A stretch of DNA of 64,000 nt from Candidatus Edwardsbacteria bacterium RifOxyA12_full_54_48 (GTDB lineage Bacteria > Edwardsbacteria > AC1 > EtOH8): the NCBI GenBank assembly GCA_001777915.1, contig MFFN01000003.1, forward strand, positions 1 to 64,000, given 5' to 3'. The notes under the pieces were generated by a model. The model searched no databases and had not been told where the DNA came from. It saw only the letters and a list, made by a program, of their open reading frames with translations. The translations under genes were made by a program, and so were the position numbers. This document shows, one piece after another, positions 53,790 through 62,483 of the stretch (positions are counted from its first letter, which is position 1; each line of letters opens with the position of its first letter).

Positions 53790-54799
53790 ATTCTATTATC
53801 CCGTTGATCTGCTGTTGATTTAGACTTCCGCACCAGGTACCAGTCGATCAGACCCCTAAAAACCCCGGCGAACTGGGCCGCCGCCCGGCCCAGCAATATA
53901 AGCGGCGAAAGAGATCCCACCACCGGATCCTTTGCCAAAGCCTTCAAAGTGAAAGGCAGTGATATCAACAAAAATGCCAGTGCGGCAAAGACAGAGCCAT
54001 AGACGAAAACCCTGCCGAACAGTCCCAGCAGCAAAAGGGCAATTATCATCGGAGCCAGCAGCAGCTGCAGCTTCATGACCTGCGGGGTGTGTGAATCGGA
54101 GACCAGCTTGTTGGGATTCTTCCTGACCGCCAGCATCCGCCAGTAGGCAAATTTAAATTTTTTCCTGAAATAGGCCGCCAGGGTCGCCGGATGAAGGTGA
54201 TAAACCAAAGCCTGCGGGGCGAAGATCATCCTATGGCCGGCATTGTGCATCCGGTATGAGAGTTCGACATCCTCGGCACAGGCCACCTTGAAGCTGGTAT
54301 CGTAACCCTTGAACTGGAGGAAAACATCCCGCCGGAAGGCGGCCGAATAGGTGTCTACGAAGTCTATATTTTCCCTTTTCCTTAAAAGATCGTATTTATC
54401 CTCATATTCCAGCTGAACGAACCTGGCGGCGATCTGATGCTGTTTGGTGCGATAGGCCCCCTTGACCGCAGTTACATTCGGGTCGGCTTCCAAAGGACCG
54501 ATCATCTTTTCCAGCCAGTCCGGCTGGGGAACGCAGTCGGAATCGGTGAACACGATCACCGGGGCCTCGGCCTGGGAGACGCCGTTATTCCTGGCTGCCG
54601 CCGGGCCGGCATTGCCTTGTTTTATCGATTTGATGTCCTGATGTCTGGCGACAACCTCGGCGGTTGCATCATTGGAGCCATCGTCCACCACAATGATCTC
54701 ATATTCCGACCGGCCTATGGTCTGATCGGCCAGAGCATCTAAACACTGTCCTATGGTCTTCTCTGCGTTATATGCAGGGACAATGACCGAAGCCCTCAC
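53786..54799 (-). CDS. Family 2 glycosyltransferase with C-terminal membrane helices
   Basis: 337 residues. SVIVPAYNAEKTIGQCLDAL at the start, VVDDGSNDATAEVVARHQ (about 37-54), the acidic FTDSDCVPQPDWLEKM (about 84-99) and, later, AEDVELSYRMHNAGH mark a processive-type GT2. Two or three helices near 248-300 anchor it. The start codon is GTG at 54799, overlapping the preceding TGA as GTGA. It probably extends the lipid-linked glycan on the cytoplasmic face. Confidence 0.86.
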   Translation of the reverse strand: MRASVIVPAYNAEKTIGQCLDALADQTIGRSEYEIIVVDDGSNDATAEVVARHQDIKSIKQGNAGPAAARNNGVSQAEAPVIVFTDSDCVPQPDWLEKMIGPLEADPNVTAVKGAYRTKQHQIAARFVQLEYEDKYDLLRKRENIDFVDTYSAAFRRDVFLQFKGYDTSFKVACAEDVELSYRMHNAGHRMIFAPQALVYHLHPATLAAYFRKKFKFAYWRMLAVRKNPNKLVSDSHTPQVMKLQLLLAPMIIALLLLGLFGRVFVYGSVFAALAFLLISLPFTLKALAKDPVVGSLSPLILLGRAAAQFAGVFRGLIDWYLVRKSKSTADQRDNRI

Positions 54800-56259
54800 G
54801 GCCTAGCTCCTCCATATGTTCCCTTAAAAATATGTTTGCCCAGGGTCAGTCCCCCTTTGGCCAGACGCTTGAACTCCCGGGGATCGGTCAAGCCGTCCAG
54901 CAATTTGCGGAGGATATATGACGGCCGCATGTAGAATTCTTTTCGGGCCCGGTCGCAGAACTCCACCAGCTCGGTATTGGAAAGCCCCGGCCGGCTGACG
55001 ATGCTGTTATGCATCCCGTCAGGCGTCAGCCACTCCCGGAAATCGCCGGTGGTCAGGTAGCCGTTGCTCTTGGCCCACTGGTAGGCCTCGGTCCCCGGGT
55101 ATACCATTATCGGGAAGAACTGAGCGGTATCCGGATTGAGCTCCTTGGCGAATTTCAGGGTGGTCTCCAGGGTATCCCTGGTCTCGCCGGGGTTGCCCAC
55201 CATAAAACAGCCGTGCAGTTTGATGCCGGCCTTTTTGGCGTCCCGGAAGAACTGCCGGACCCGCTCCACCTTCATGGATTTTTTCATCTGGTCCAGCACA
55301 TTTTGATCGCCGCTCTCCACCCCCACGCAGAACAGACGGGCCCCGGCCTTCTTAAGCATTTGCATCGTCTCCAGGTCGACGTCGCAGCGGGAATTGGCCG
55401 ACCACTTGATCTTGATGCCGCGCCGGATGATCTCTTCGGCAAACTCCAGGCACCTTTTCTTGTCGAAGGTCAAAGTGTCGTCCTCGAACATCAATTCCTC
55501 GACGTCGGGAAAGTTTTCCAGGATGTATTCTATCTCGTCCGCCACATTGGCGATGGAGCGCAGGCGGGGCTTGCGGCTGCAGAACACCTGGGGGTAGACG
55601 CAGTAGACGCACTGGTAGGGGCAGCCCCGGCCGGTGATGATGGTGATTATGGGATACTGGCTGTGGGCGTAAAAATAATCCTTGTAGTTAAGGTGCTTGC
55701 GGTAGGCCTGGCTGACAAAGGGCAGGGAATCGATGTCGTCCCTCAGTTCCCTTTCACCGGTATTAATAAGCTTGCCCTTATGTCTTAGCACCATTCCCGG
55801 AATATTATCGATTGGTTGCCCTGATCCCAAATTCCCGGCCAGCTCAGCCAAAGTGTCCTCATACTCCCGTAAAGCCACGGCATCGATGGCGTCATTGATC
55901 CCCAGACTTTCCTCCGGCAGGGCCGAAACATGCGGGCCGACCAATATCACGAACGAATCGGGGAGCATTGCTTTGATTTTGGCTCCGGTCTCGACGTCGC
56001 TGAAGATGCTGGGGGTGCTGGTATCGATGACCACCAGGCTTGGGCCGAATTCCCTGATTATCGGCACCAGCTGCTCCCACTCCATGCCCGAGGCCGGGCA
56101 GTCCAGCAGTTTGACCTGGTGGCCCTTCTGGTCCAGCACCTCGGCGGCGAAGGCCAGCCACATGGGGTAATAGAAGGTGCCGCTCTTGGTGACGGCCGGG
56201 CTACGTTGTTCGCGGGAGAATTTGGCGAGGAACGGGGGGTTTAGTAGTAATATATTCAT
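54796..56259 (-). CDS. B12-binding domain radical SAM protein
   Basis: 487 residues. The first about 160 residues form a cobalamin-binding-like Rossmann domain (FGPSLVVIDTSTPSIFS, VILVGPHVSALPEESLG) but lack the DxHxxG motif of base-off B12 proteins. The radical SAM cluster is Cys213, Cys217 and Cys220 in ITGRGCPYQCVYCVYPQV. FEDDTLTFDKKRCLEFAEEI is typical of the BchE/MiaB-like group. Related enzymes methylate or rearrange lipids and sugars. In this operon it may modify the glycan or its lipid carrier; substrate unknown. It overlaps the DUF362 gene by 4 bases. Confidence 0.85.
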   Translation of the reverse strand: MNILLLNPPFLAKFSREQRSPAVTKSGTFYYPMWLAFAAEVLDQKGHQVKLLDCPASGMEWEQLVPIIREFGPSLVVIDTSTPSIFSDVETGAKIKAMLPDSFVILVGPHVSALPEESLGINDAIDAVALREYEDTLAELAGNLGSGQPIDNIPGMVLRHKGKLINTGERELRDDIDSLPFVSQAYRKHLNYKDYFYAHSQYPIITIITGRGCPYQCVYCVYPQVFCSRKPRLRSIANVADEIEYILENFPDVEELMFEDDTLTFDKKRCLEFAEEIIRRGIKIKWSANSRCDVDLETMQMLKKAGARLFCVGVESGDQNVLDQMKKSMKVERVRQFFRDAKKAGIKLHGCFMVGNPGETRDTLETTLKFAKELNPDTAQFFPIMVYPGTEAYQWAKSNGYLTTGDFREWLTPDGMHNSIVSRPGLSNTELVEFCDRARKEFYMRPSYILRKLLDGLTDPREFKRLAKGGLTLGKHIFKGTYGGARP

Positions 56260-57533
56260 AAAATATCATTCACCTGAATTATTTTTTTTTGCACGACGAC
56301 CCTGATAATATCATCGTATTGCTTGATTTGCTCTTCAAAAAAACCCAGCTCTCCATTAACACTGATTGCCCTCTGCGGACAGCATGAAAAACAATACAGA
56401 CATCCAATGCAGTTCTCCGAGAATTTATCTGGCTCCGGTTTGCCCATTGGGCAATATTCTTTACAATAACCACATTTAATGCACCTTGAATGATTATGAT
56501 TCAAAAGGACCGACCCCATTTCATTGTTTATCATAACTTCTTGAGTTACCCCTAGCCTAAAGAGCAATTTATTGCCCAAACCTTTATCGAAAAGACTACC
56601 AATACCTGGTGCATGTCGTATTTTTTGAAAATATTTTTGCAGTTTTTTATGCGTAACCAAAGCCGTTAGCCAAGATATTTGAGGTCTTTTGAAGGCTGTC
56701 GAAAAAGACCCCAATCCAAGTGTTTCTAAATATTCTAAGTCTTTGCCGTTTAATTTCCCGCGTTCCTTCGCTTCTTTCAATACCGGGACATCATTGATTG
56801 GTACATGGGCTATTATTGCTGCTGCTGCGTCAATCAAATAAGGGTTAGAACCAGCTACGATCAATCCACCCTTGATTGGTGTTCCAGTGGTTGGACCAGT
56901 CCCCTCCATTGCTATAACAGCATCCAGTATATGTAAATTTGGTTTGATCTGGTCATTTAAATTGCAGATGTTCTTTATTAAACTATAATGGGTTTTTTGT
57001 TTGTTTTTCATACCAGCAAGACAACCGATGAGGCTTTTCAAGCAAGCACTCATTTCAGTCTCATAATGCATTTTCAATTTTGGCAAATTTATAAAATAAT
57101 CTGCCTCAAAAAATATTTTTGCAGCCATGGCCACCACCCCGTCTTCAAACACCACATCCCGCGCGTCAACCGAATTGGTGTCCAAGTATTTTATTCCCAA
57201 TTTGTCCGACAAAACGTCAACCTTCAATCTTTTTATAACATCTATACCCTGGCGATGAAATCCAGAATTAGTCCCCTCTGCTATGGTTATGTTTTTGTAC
57301 CCCTTGCTATGTAATATTTTCACTACTGCTACTATTATACGCAGGTCAGTAGTGTTGCCGGTAAGTGCATTCATATTGCTGTTTAAATTCGGCTTAAGAA
57401 CAATAGCCGCATCTTTATTAACCGGCAGATGATTGTCGTATTGAGTTATAATCTCTTCTACCGATTTATATATCCCACCAGCGGTATCTGCCCGTTTGAT
57501 GATTATTTCATTTTTATATATATCAACCGACAT
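56256..57533 (-). CDS. DUF362 domain protein with two [4Fe-4S] ferredoxin motifs
   Basis: 425 residues from the ATG at 57533; the open frame extends 37 codons upstream but these lie inside the preceding gene. The DUF362 region covers about 38-255 (VLKPNLNSNMNALTGNTTDL, FINLPKLKMHYETEMSACLK, ILDAVIAMEGTGPTTGTPI). Ferredoxin cysteines are 351, 354, 357, 361 and 375, 378, 381, 385. The biochemical role of DUF362 proteins is poorly known; they are thought to be redox or iron-sulfur partner proteins. Its overlap with the radical SAM gene suggests it could donate electrons to that enzyme. A+T-rich codon use begins with this gene. Confidence 0.85.
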   Translation of the reverse strand: MSVDIYKNEIIIKRADTAGGIYKSVEEIITQYDNHLPVNKDAAIVLKPNLNSNMNALTGNTTDLRIIVAVVKILHSKGYKNITIAEGTNSGFHRQGIDVIKRLKVDVLSDKLGIKYLDTNSVDARDVVFEDGVVAMAAKIFFEADYFINLPKLKMHYETEMSACLKSLIGCLAGMKNKQKTHYSLIKNICNLNDQIKPNLHILDAVIAMEGTGPTTGTPIKGGLIVAGSNPYLIDAAAAIIAHVPINDVPVLKEAKERGKLNGKDLEYLETLGLGSFSTAFKRPQISWLTALVTHKKLQKYFQKIRHAPGIGSLFDKGLGNKLLFRLGVTQEVMINNEMGSVLLNHNHSRCIKCGYCKEYCPMGKPEPDKFSENCIGCLYCFSCCPQRAISVNGELGFFEEQIKQYDDIIRVVVQKKIIQVNDIL

Positions 57534-58662
57534 ATTTCGATCGGTTCTTTTTTGCAAGTTCATACACTTCATCTGCCTTCTTTGCATAATTGGTCCATGT
57601 ATATTGGGCCGAACGTCTGGGCCCCGCACTGCCCATCTTTTCAAGAAGTGCGTTATTATTTATTAATTCATTTAGCCTTGCATTGAATTCTTCTTGTTTG
57701 TCTGGATTGAACATTTCCGCCACCCCTTCGGCAATTTCTGGCAATGCTGTTTTATTGGAACATAAAACAGGTGTTCCGCAAGCCATGGCCTCCAACACAG
57801 GCAGCCCAAATCCCTCACCGAAAGAAGGAAACACAAACAACTTTGCACCATTGTAAAGTGATATAAGTTCTGCAATACTTACCTGACCCGTGAAAATAGT
57901 TTTTTTATCATCGCAGGTAAAACCACGCCCGGCAATATTAATGCTTTCGTCCACGAACTTGGGATCTTGGGCACCAACAATAACTAAGGATATCTCTTTA
58001 TTGTTTTGAATTAGATCATTAAAAGCCTTTAACATTCCTGATAAATTTTTTATCGGTGCAGTTCTACCAACGCAAAGTATGTAAGGAGTGTTTATCCCAT
58101 ATTTCTTCAACGTCCGCCTTACAACAATATATTCAATTTTCTTAAACAAAGGCGATACCCCGCATGGTATCACATGGACTTTTTCTGGACTAACACCGTA
58201 TCTGCTAACAATCTCTTTTTTGGAATATTCCGATATCGTTATAACCTGATCAGCATTACGAGCGCTTCTTCTCACCAACAGCTTCATCTGTAAAGTTCTT
58301 AAACGTCCGAAATAATTGGGATATACTTCGTAAAGAATATCATAGATCCCTACCACGGTTGCACACGGCATCATATAAGGCAGAATATAATGGGATTGGA
58401 ACACATCCAGTTTATCCCGACGGGCCAAAATATTAAAACCGACGAGATAGTTGAATTGGCCGGCATTTGTAAACAGCTCCCGGTGTTGCGCGTAATCTTG
58501 CATATGTCTGCCGACTCCGGCATTTTTATGGTACAGGTAATAATGACTATTTTTGATTATCCCTCGGCCGGCAACGATCTGGTTTTCCACGATGGATTTT
58601 ACACCCTGGTCTATGCCGTCCAAGTAATGGGCATCTATGCCTATGTTCAGAGGAGACGGCAT
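57523..58662 (-). CDS. Family 4 glycosyltransferase (mannosyltransferase-like)
   Basis: 379 residues, GT-B. NIGIDAHYLDGIDQGVKSIV at the start resembles the WbaZ/MtfB-like mannosyltransferase subgroup, with QVITISEYSKKEIVSRYGV (about 138-156) and ILCVGRTAPIKNLSGMLKAF. The C-terminal signature is EGFGLPVLEAMACGTPVLC (about 283-301). The gene is A+T-rich compared with the first 56 kb. It overlaps the DUF362 gene by 11 bases and follows another GT4 gene by one base. Confidence 0.87.
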   Translation of the reverse strand: MPSPLNIGIDAHYLDGIDQGVKSIVENQIVAGRGIIKNSHYYLYHKNAGVGRHMQDYAQHRELFTNAGQFNYLVGFNILARRDKLDVFQSHYILPYMMPCATVVGIYDILYEVYPNYFGRLRTLQMKLLVRRSARNADQVITISEYSKKEIVSRYGVSPEKVHVIPCGVSPLFKKIEYIVVRRTLKKYGINTPYILCVGRTAPIKNLSGMLKAFNDLIQNNKEISLVIVGAQDPKFVDESINIAGRGFTCDDKKTIFTGQVSIAELISLYNGAKLFVFPSFGEGFGLPVLEAMACGTPVLCSNKTALPEIAEGVAEMFNPDKQEEFNARLNELINNNALLEKMGSAGPRRSAQYTWTNYAKKADEVYELAKKNRSKYVG

Positions 58663-58663
58663 A

Positions 58664-59902
58664 TCACATCGCTATACCAGCATTACGTCTGCGGAATTTT
58701 TGCTTTGCAGAATCAACAACGCCAACCAGCTTTGCGCCGGTAGCTTCCCAGGAGTGGTGCTTCTTCGCGAAATTATAGGCATTATGACCGAGAGAACAAA
58801 TAAGTGCTTTATCGGCCAGGACCTTGATGCAGGCTTCTGCGAAATCAACATCATTGTCTGCTATCATCGCTTCCTTATTATTGGTTATTTTCACCCCAGC
58901 GGCACCGGCCGAAGTGACCACTACTGGCATTCCCCGCCCCAATGCTTCCAGGAACTTCATTTTGACCCCGCCTCCAGACCTCATGGGAATGACTACCATG
59001 CTGGACTGATTATAATAGGGTTCTACATCTTCGACGAAGCCCGTGACCATGATTCCCGGTAGTTTCGAAAGCTCCCGCACTTTCGAAGCGGGATTGGCCC
59101 CGACAATGGTAAATGTTGCCGTCCCCAGGCGTTTCCTTATCCTGGGGAATATGTTACGTGAAAAATAGTTCACAGCATCTATGTTGGGGCCATAAGCCAT
59201 ACTGCCAACGAATAATATGCTGTTGCCAGCCACTTCTTTCCCTTCTTGCTGCATATGACACTCTGTGCCCCTTTCCAACACAGATATTTTGCCAGCATGC
59301 TTCTTCGCTGTTTTTGCCACCAATTCCGCTCTGTCTTCATCGGTTATGACTGTTACGTGGTCAAATGCCTCGACCATTCTTTTTTCCCAACCGATCCAGC
59401 AGATTTCCTCCCTTTTCCATAAAACCTTTCTGAACCCCGATCTTTCATGCAGCATTTCCCTTTTGGCCAGCCCGGATTCAATATTTTGCATGTTGATGAT
59501 CTTTGGGACATTTAGGTTCCAAGCCAAATGGACCATATATCCATGCTCAACAAATACAGCTGCGATATTGCATTCCTTCGAAATATTCTCAATTGCCTGC
59601 TTCATCTCACCGCTTTTATTCCTGGCCGTTTTATAGGGCAGATTGCCAGACCAACTTTCCATCAAGGCCAAGGCTTTATTTTCGTGGTCCCTGTTAAAGA
59701 GCCGTATCTTGACGTTTTCCGGCAATGCTGCTATTTTTTCCACTTCTTTTAAAAGGTTTGAATGGAAGCAAAAGACTTCAATGTCATAGGTTTTTGACAG
59801 CTGACGAAAACAATGAGTAAGACTGATTGAGCCCCCGGAGTACAACGTCGGCGGTTCAGGTGCTAGCCAAAGTATCAATTCCCGTGACTTATCTGATATC
59901 AT
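58664..59902 (-). CDS. Family 4-like glycosyltransferase (GT-B)
   Basis: 412 residues from the ATG at 59902, which leaves two bases after the upstream stop; a GTG at 59920 is an alternative start. The N-terminal part has LWLAPEPPTLYSGGSISLTH, and the C-terminal half has ILFVGSMAYGPNIDAVNYFS and the donor-site SGGGVKMKFLEALGRGMPVV. This is the Glyco_trans_1_4 pattern, in which the SMxYxPN motif and GGxxxKxLE replace the canonical E-x7-E. Substrates unknown. Confidence 0.85.
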   Translation of the reverse strand: MISDKSRELILWLAPEPPTLYSGGSISLTHCFRQLSKTYDIEVFCFHSNLLKEVEKIAALPENVKIRLFNRDHENKALALMESWSGNLPYKTARNKSGEMKQAIENISKECNIAAVFVEHGYMVHLAWNLNVPKIINMQNIESGLAKREMLHERSGFRKVLWKREEICWIGWEKRMVEAFDHVTVITDEDRAELVAKTAKKHAGKISVLERGTECHMQQEGKEVAGNSILFVGSMAYGPNIDAVNYFSRNIFPRIRKRLGTATFTIVGANPASKVRELSKLPGIMVTGFVEDVEPYYNQSSMVVIPMRSGGGVKMKFLEALGRGMPVVVTSAGAAGVKITNNKEAMIADNDVDFAEACIKVLADKALICSLGHNAYNFAKKHHSWEATGAKLVGVVDSAKQKFRRRNAGIAM

Positions 59903-59904
59903 TT

Positions 59905-60468
59905 TTATCTTACCCACCACCTATACCAAAAAGGATTGTTGCGACTAAGATTTTCCCAATTAATTTCCACAGGTGTCAGACCATCCAATAAAAGAAGATG
60001 TTTAATATCATCCCCACAATCCATTTTTGCCAGTTCAAAGGACACAACAATGCAATTTGAGTCCGGGAACTCTGGGGTCCGGTCCCACAATGACATATAC
60101 AATGCGTCATCCTTGATCGCATCGCTACTATCTGATGTCTGCCACACCCACACCACCCCTATTTTGTCTGTGGCCCTGTGCTTGCTGCTGTCATGCGGGC
60201 TGCAGTCCAATGTCTCCCGGCCCCTAAATATTGCGCTCTTTTCTGGAATAAGCTTTTTATAATGGCGTTCCTCGATCGAAGTGTCTGAAATAGATCTACA
60301 GTTATCTGGCAATAGTTGATAAATCTGGATATGATCGATTAATTCCAACAAATTAGCTTGGTGCAGAACAACTTGATTCTGACACAAAGCAGAATTCACA
60401 AATTGGCGCAGTGGGATCACTATAGTTATTATAGCTAAAAGCAGATATTTATATATTTTTGCGGACAT
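59905..60468 (-). CDS. Unrecognised secreted or membrane-anchored protein
   Basis: 187 residues that I do not recognise. A hydrophobic N-terminal segment (about 7-27, IYKYLLLAIITIVIPLRQFV) could be a signal peptide or anchor; the remainder is soluble and contains five cysteines (29, 57, 89, 138 and 150, by rough count) and a Trp-rich C-terminus (FWYRWWVR). KIGVVWVWQTSDSSDAIKDD and ELAKMDCGDDIKHLLLLDGL look like strands and turns of a small alpha/beta domain. It overlaps the next gene by 20 bases and sits between glycosyltransferase genes, so expression is linked to the glycan locus. Confidence 0.6.
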   Translation of the reverse strand: MSAKIYKYLLLAIITIVIPLRQFVNSALCQNQVVLHQANLLELIDHIQIYQLLPDNCRSISDTSIEERHYKKLIPEKSAIFRGRETLDCSPHDSSKHRATDKIGVVWVWQTSDSSDAIKDDALYMSLWDRTPEFPDSNCIVVSFELAKMDCGDDIKHLLLLDGLTPVEINWENLSRNNPFWYRWWVR

Positions 60469-61378
60469 ACTTTATAAACCTTTTGAAGATAAATAGATAA
60501 TATATCTGGCGATTGGGGTTGGTTTTCAACCAATGAATGATATTGCAAACGAGCCGCGGAACGAATCTGTCCATCTGGTGTAGGATTCCAATTGTCCTGA
60601 TATCAACAAAAAAAGAATCACTTGATAATGCATATGGCCCGAGGAGTTTCTCGCATAAAAGGACCCTTGCCTTAATCCGAAAGTGCTGATATGTTTCACG
60701 GGCAAGCACAAAACGAGAATGCCAAATATACTTGGGATCTTCTTCTTTTTCAGGGCAAAGATACGTCAATATGTGCTTTTGCAGAGATCGGGACACTTGA
60801 TCTGAGAATATATTTTGTTCGTTGTATTCCGGTGATATCATGTTATTTGTTGCTTCATTCACAGATTTCATTATTTTTCGAACATTATATGGCATAATCA
60901 TAAAATTAGATCTGACCCAGTAATTAAAAGAACACCCTCCTATTCTATATTCATCCGGACGCAGAACGAAATATCTCCTCCAATCCCGGTAATTTGAATT
61001 ATAAATAACGCCTGCAGAGAGATTATATTTCTTCAAAATATAAAACAGATTGCTGTTTAAACATCCTTTGTACTCGTTAATATTTAAGGGATATGAGTCA
61101 TTGGCAAATATTATTAAATCATATTTTTCATTTCGGCCATCTATCCACTGGACACCCTTTTGCCAGCCACTGAAATCGTAAATAGAATTATCTCCGCCTA
61201 TTAAAATTGTACCGTCAGCTAAAGTTTCCGGGAACTTGTTTCCTATTTTATTATCGATTATAACAAAACGAAAATCGTGTTGTATTCGATCTAGCATACC
61301 ACGGAAAAAGGACAGTGAACCATTATGCTTTTCGGGTTCATATTGAACATAAATAACAGCAACAGATAACTTATGCAT
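60449..61378 (-). CDS. Putative glycosyltransferase (rhamnan synthesis RgpF-like pattern)
   Basis: 309 residues. The pattern VAVIYVQYEPEKHNGSLSFF at the start, then IYDFSGWQKGVQWIDGRNEK and YDLIIFANDSYPLN (about 85-98), with an NDS acidic motif, resembles the glycosyltransferase-like domains of the RgpF/rhamnan synthesis family. Assignment is by pattern only. The C-terminal 60 residues are basic (RQIYYLFIFKRFIKYVRKNI), which suggests membrane association. No strong ribosome binding site is visible. Confidence 0.55.
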   Translation of the reverse strand: MHKLSVAVIYVQYEPEKHNGSLSFFRGMLDRIQHDFRFVIIDNKIGNKFPETLADGTILIGGDNSIYDFSGWQKGVQWIDGRNEKYDLIIFANDSYPLNINEYKGCLNSNLFYILKKYNLSAGVIYNSNYRDWRRYFVLRPDEYRIGGCSFNYWVRSNFMIMPYNVRKIMKSVNEATNNMISPEYNEQNIFSDQVSRSLQKHILTYLCPEKEEDPKYIWHSRFVLARETYQHFRIKARVLLCEKLLGPYALSSDSFFVDIRTIGILHQMDRFVPRLVCNIIHWLKTNPNRQIYYLFIFKRFIKYVRKNI

Positions 61379-61437
61379 CTTTTGTTTGTGCTATTTGATT
61401 TGTATTGGATATTTGCCGTGGTTGAATAAATAATATT

Positions 61438-62397
61438 CTATGGCTTTCTTATGTAGGCAATAACTTGATCACCCCGCTCCTCTTTATTTAATAGCCTTGA
61501 AAGAGACTTGAATTTACCCATTTGTCGTCGGGTGATAAATGAATTTTTGGGGTTTACCAAATATGAATCCCCTGAATAAAGCGGTACCCTTCTCATGTAC
61601 TGTTCGCTGCCCCAGAATTGAAATTCAGTCGAGTCATAAATTACGTCATAAATATTCATACCAACATTATTTACAAGTATTCCCAGACTTTTCAAGGAAA
61701 AGACATGGACATGCCTTGGGGCATCGATCTGCACCCACTCTGTTCCGTATTTCTCCCAAGCAAAAGTATCTGCCACAGGGGTTCGGATAATAATCACGCC
61801 CGTTTCATGCAGTTTATCCTTTGCTTTTAATAGAGCCTCCAGTGGGTCTAATATGTGCTCCAGCGAATGATTGAACATAATTATATCCCAGCAGCACTTC
61901 GTTTGCCCAATATCCACCTTTTTGATTTGCAATCCGTTATCATATGTGATATCTCTATTTATAAACGGATCAATTCCGAGAATATTATCCAAACCAATTT
62001 CTTTCAACTCATACAAAAGTTTTCCATCACCGCAACCGACATCCAATATCGAAGTATCATTATTTATGGCGACTTCGGATAAAAAAGCAAGCTCTTTATT
62101 TGGCACAATATCGTTTATAACTTTACCAATTCCTTTTTTTTTAAACACTGCGCTCTGATTTCTTTTTCTTCTTATGAACCTGCCTATTCTGCCGTGTTTC
62201 GCTTTTGAGCTTTGCATGTTATAACTGTAATAATTGGGTGGATACTTAAAATCAAGATCTTTTGTCATCTCGGATATTTGTAAACATTTACAGACTGAAC
62301 ATTGGAAATAATCATATATATCACCCAAACCAAACATCATATCCCGAACATTATATGATGCATTTTTTTGACCATTACCACATATTCTACATTTCAT
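61438..62397 (-). CDS. SAM-dependent methyltransferase with N-terminal zinc ribbon
   Basis: 319 residues. The N-terminus has CRICG (3-7) and CSVCKC (33-38), a probable zinc ribbon common in methyltransferases of sugar-modifying clusters (Methyltransf_23 and related). Motif I is SILDVGCGDGKLLYEL (about 115-130), then ILGIDPFINRD and IIMFNHSLEHILDPLEALLK (about 170-189). It probably methylates a nucleotide sugar or glycan. The 59 bases on its 3' side and the 86 on its 5' side contain nothing recognisable beyond A+T-rich DNA. Confidence 0.82.
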   Translation of the reverse strand: MKCRICGNGQKNASYNVRDMMFGLGDIYDYFQCSVCKCLQISEMTKDLDFKYPPNYYSYNMQSSKAKHGRIGRFIRRKRNQSAVFKKKGIGKVINDIVPNKELAFLSEVAINNDTSILDVGCGDGKLLYELKEIGLDNILGIDPFINRDITYDNGLQIKKVDIGQTKCCWDIIMFNHSLEHILDPLEALLKAKDKLHETGVIIIRTPVADTFAWEKYGTEWVQIDAPRHVHVFSLKSLGILVNNVGMNIYDVIYDSTEFQFWGSEQYMRRVPLYSGDSYLVNPKNSFITRRQMGKFKSLSRLLNKEERGDQVIAYIRKP

Positions 62398-62483
62398 ATA
62401 TCTCCATCGTTAATATATTTATAAGATCAGTAACGATTTATGTTTTCGGTTATCGCCAATATTAAGGGGCATTTATTAATGGG

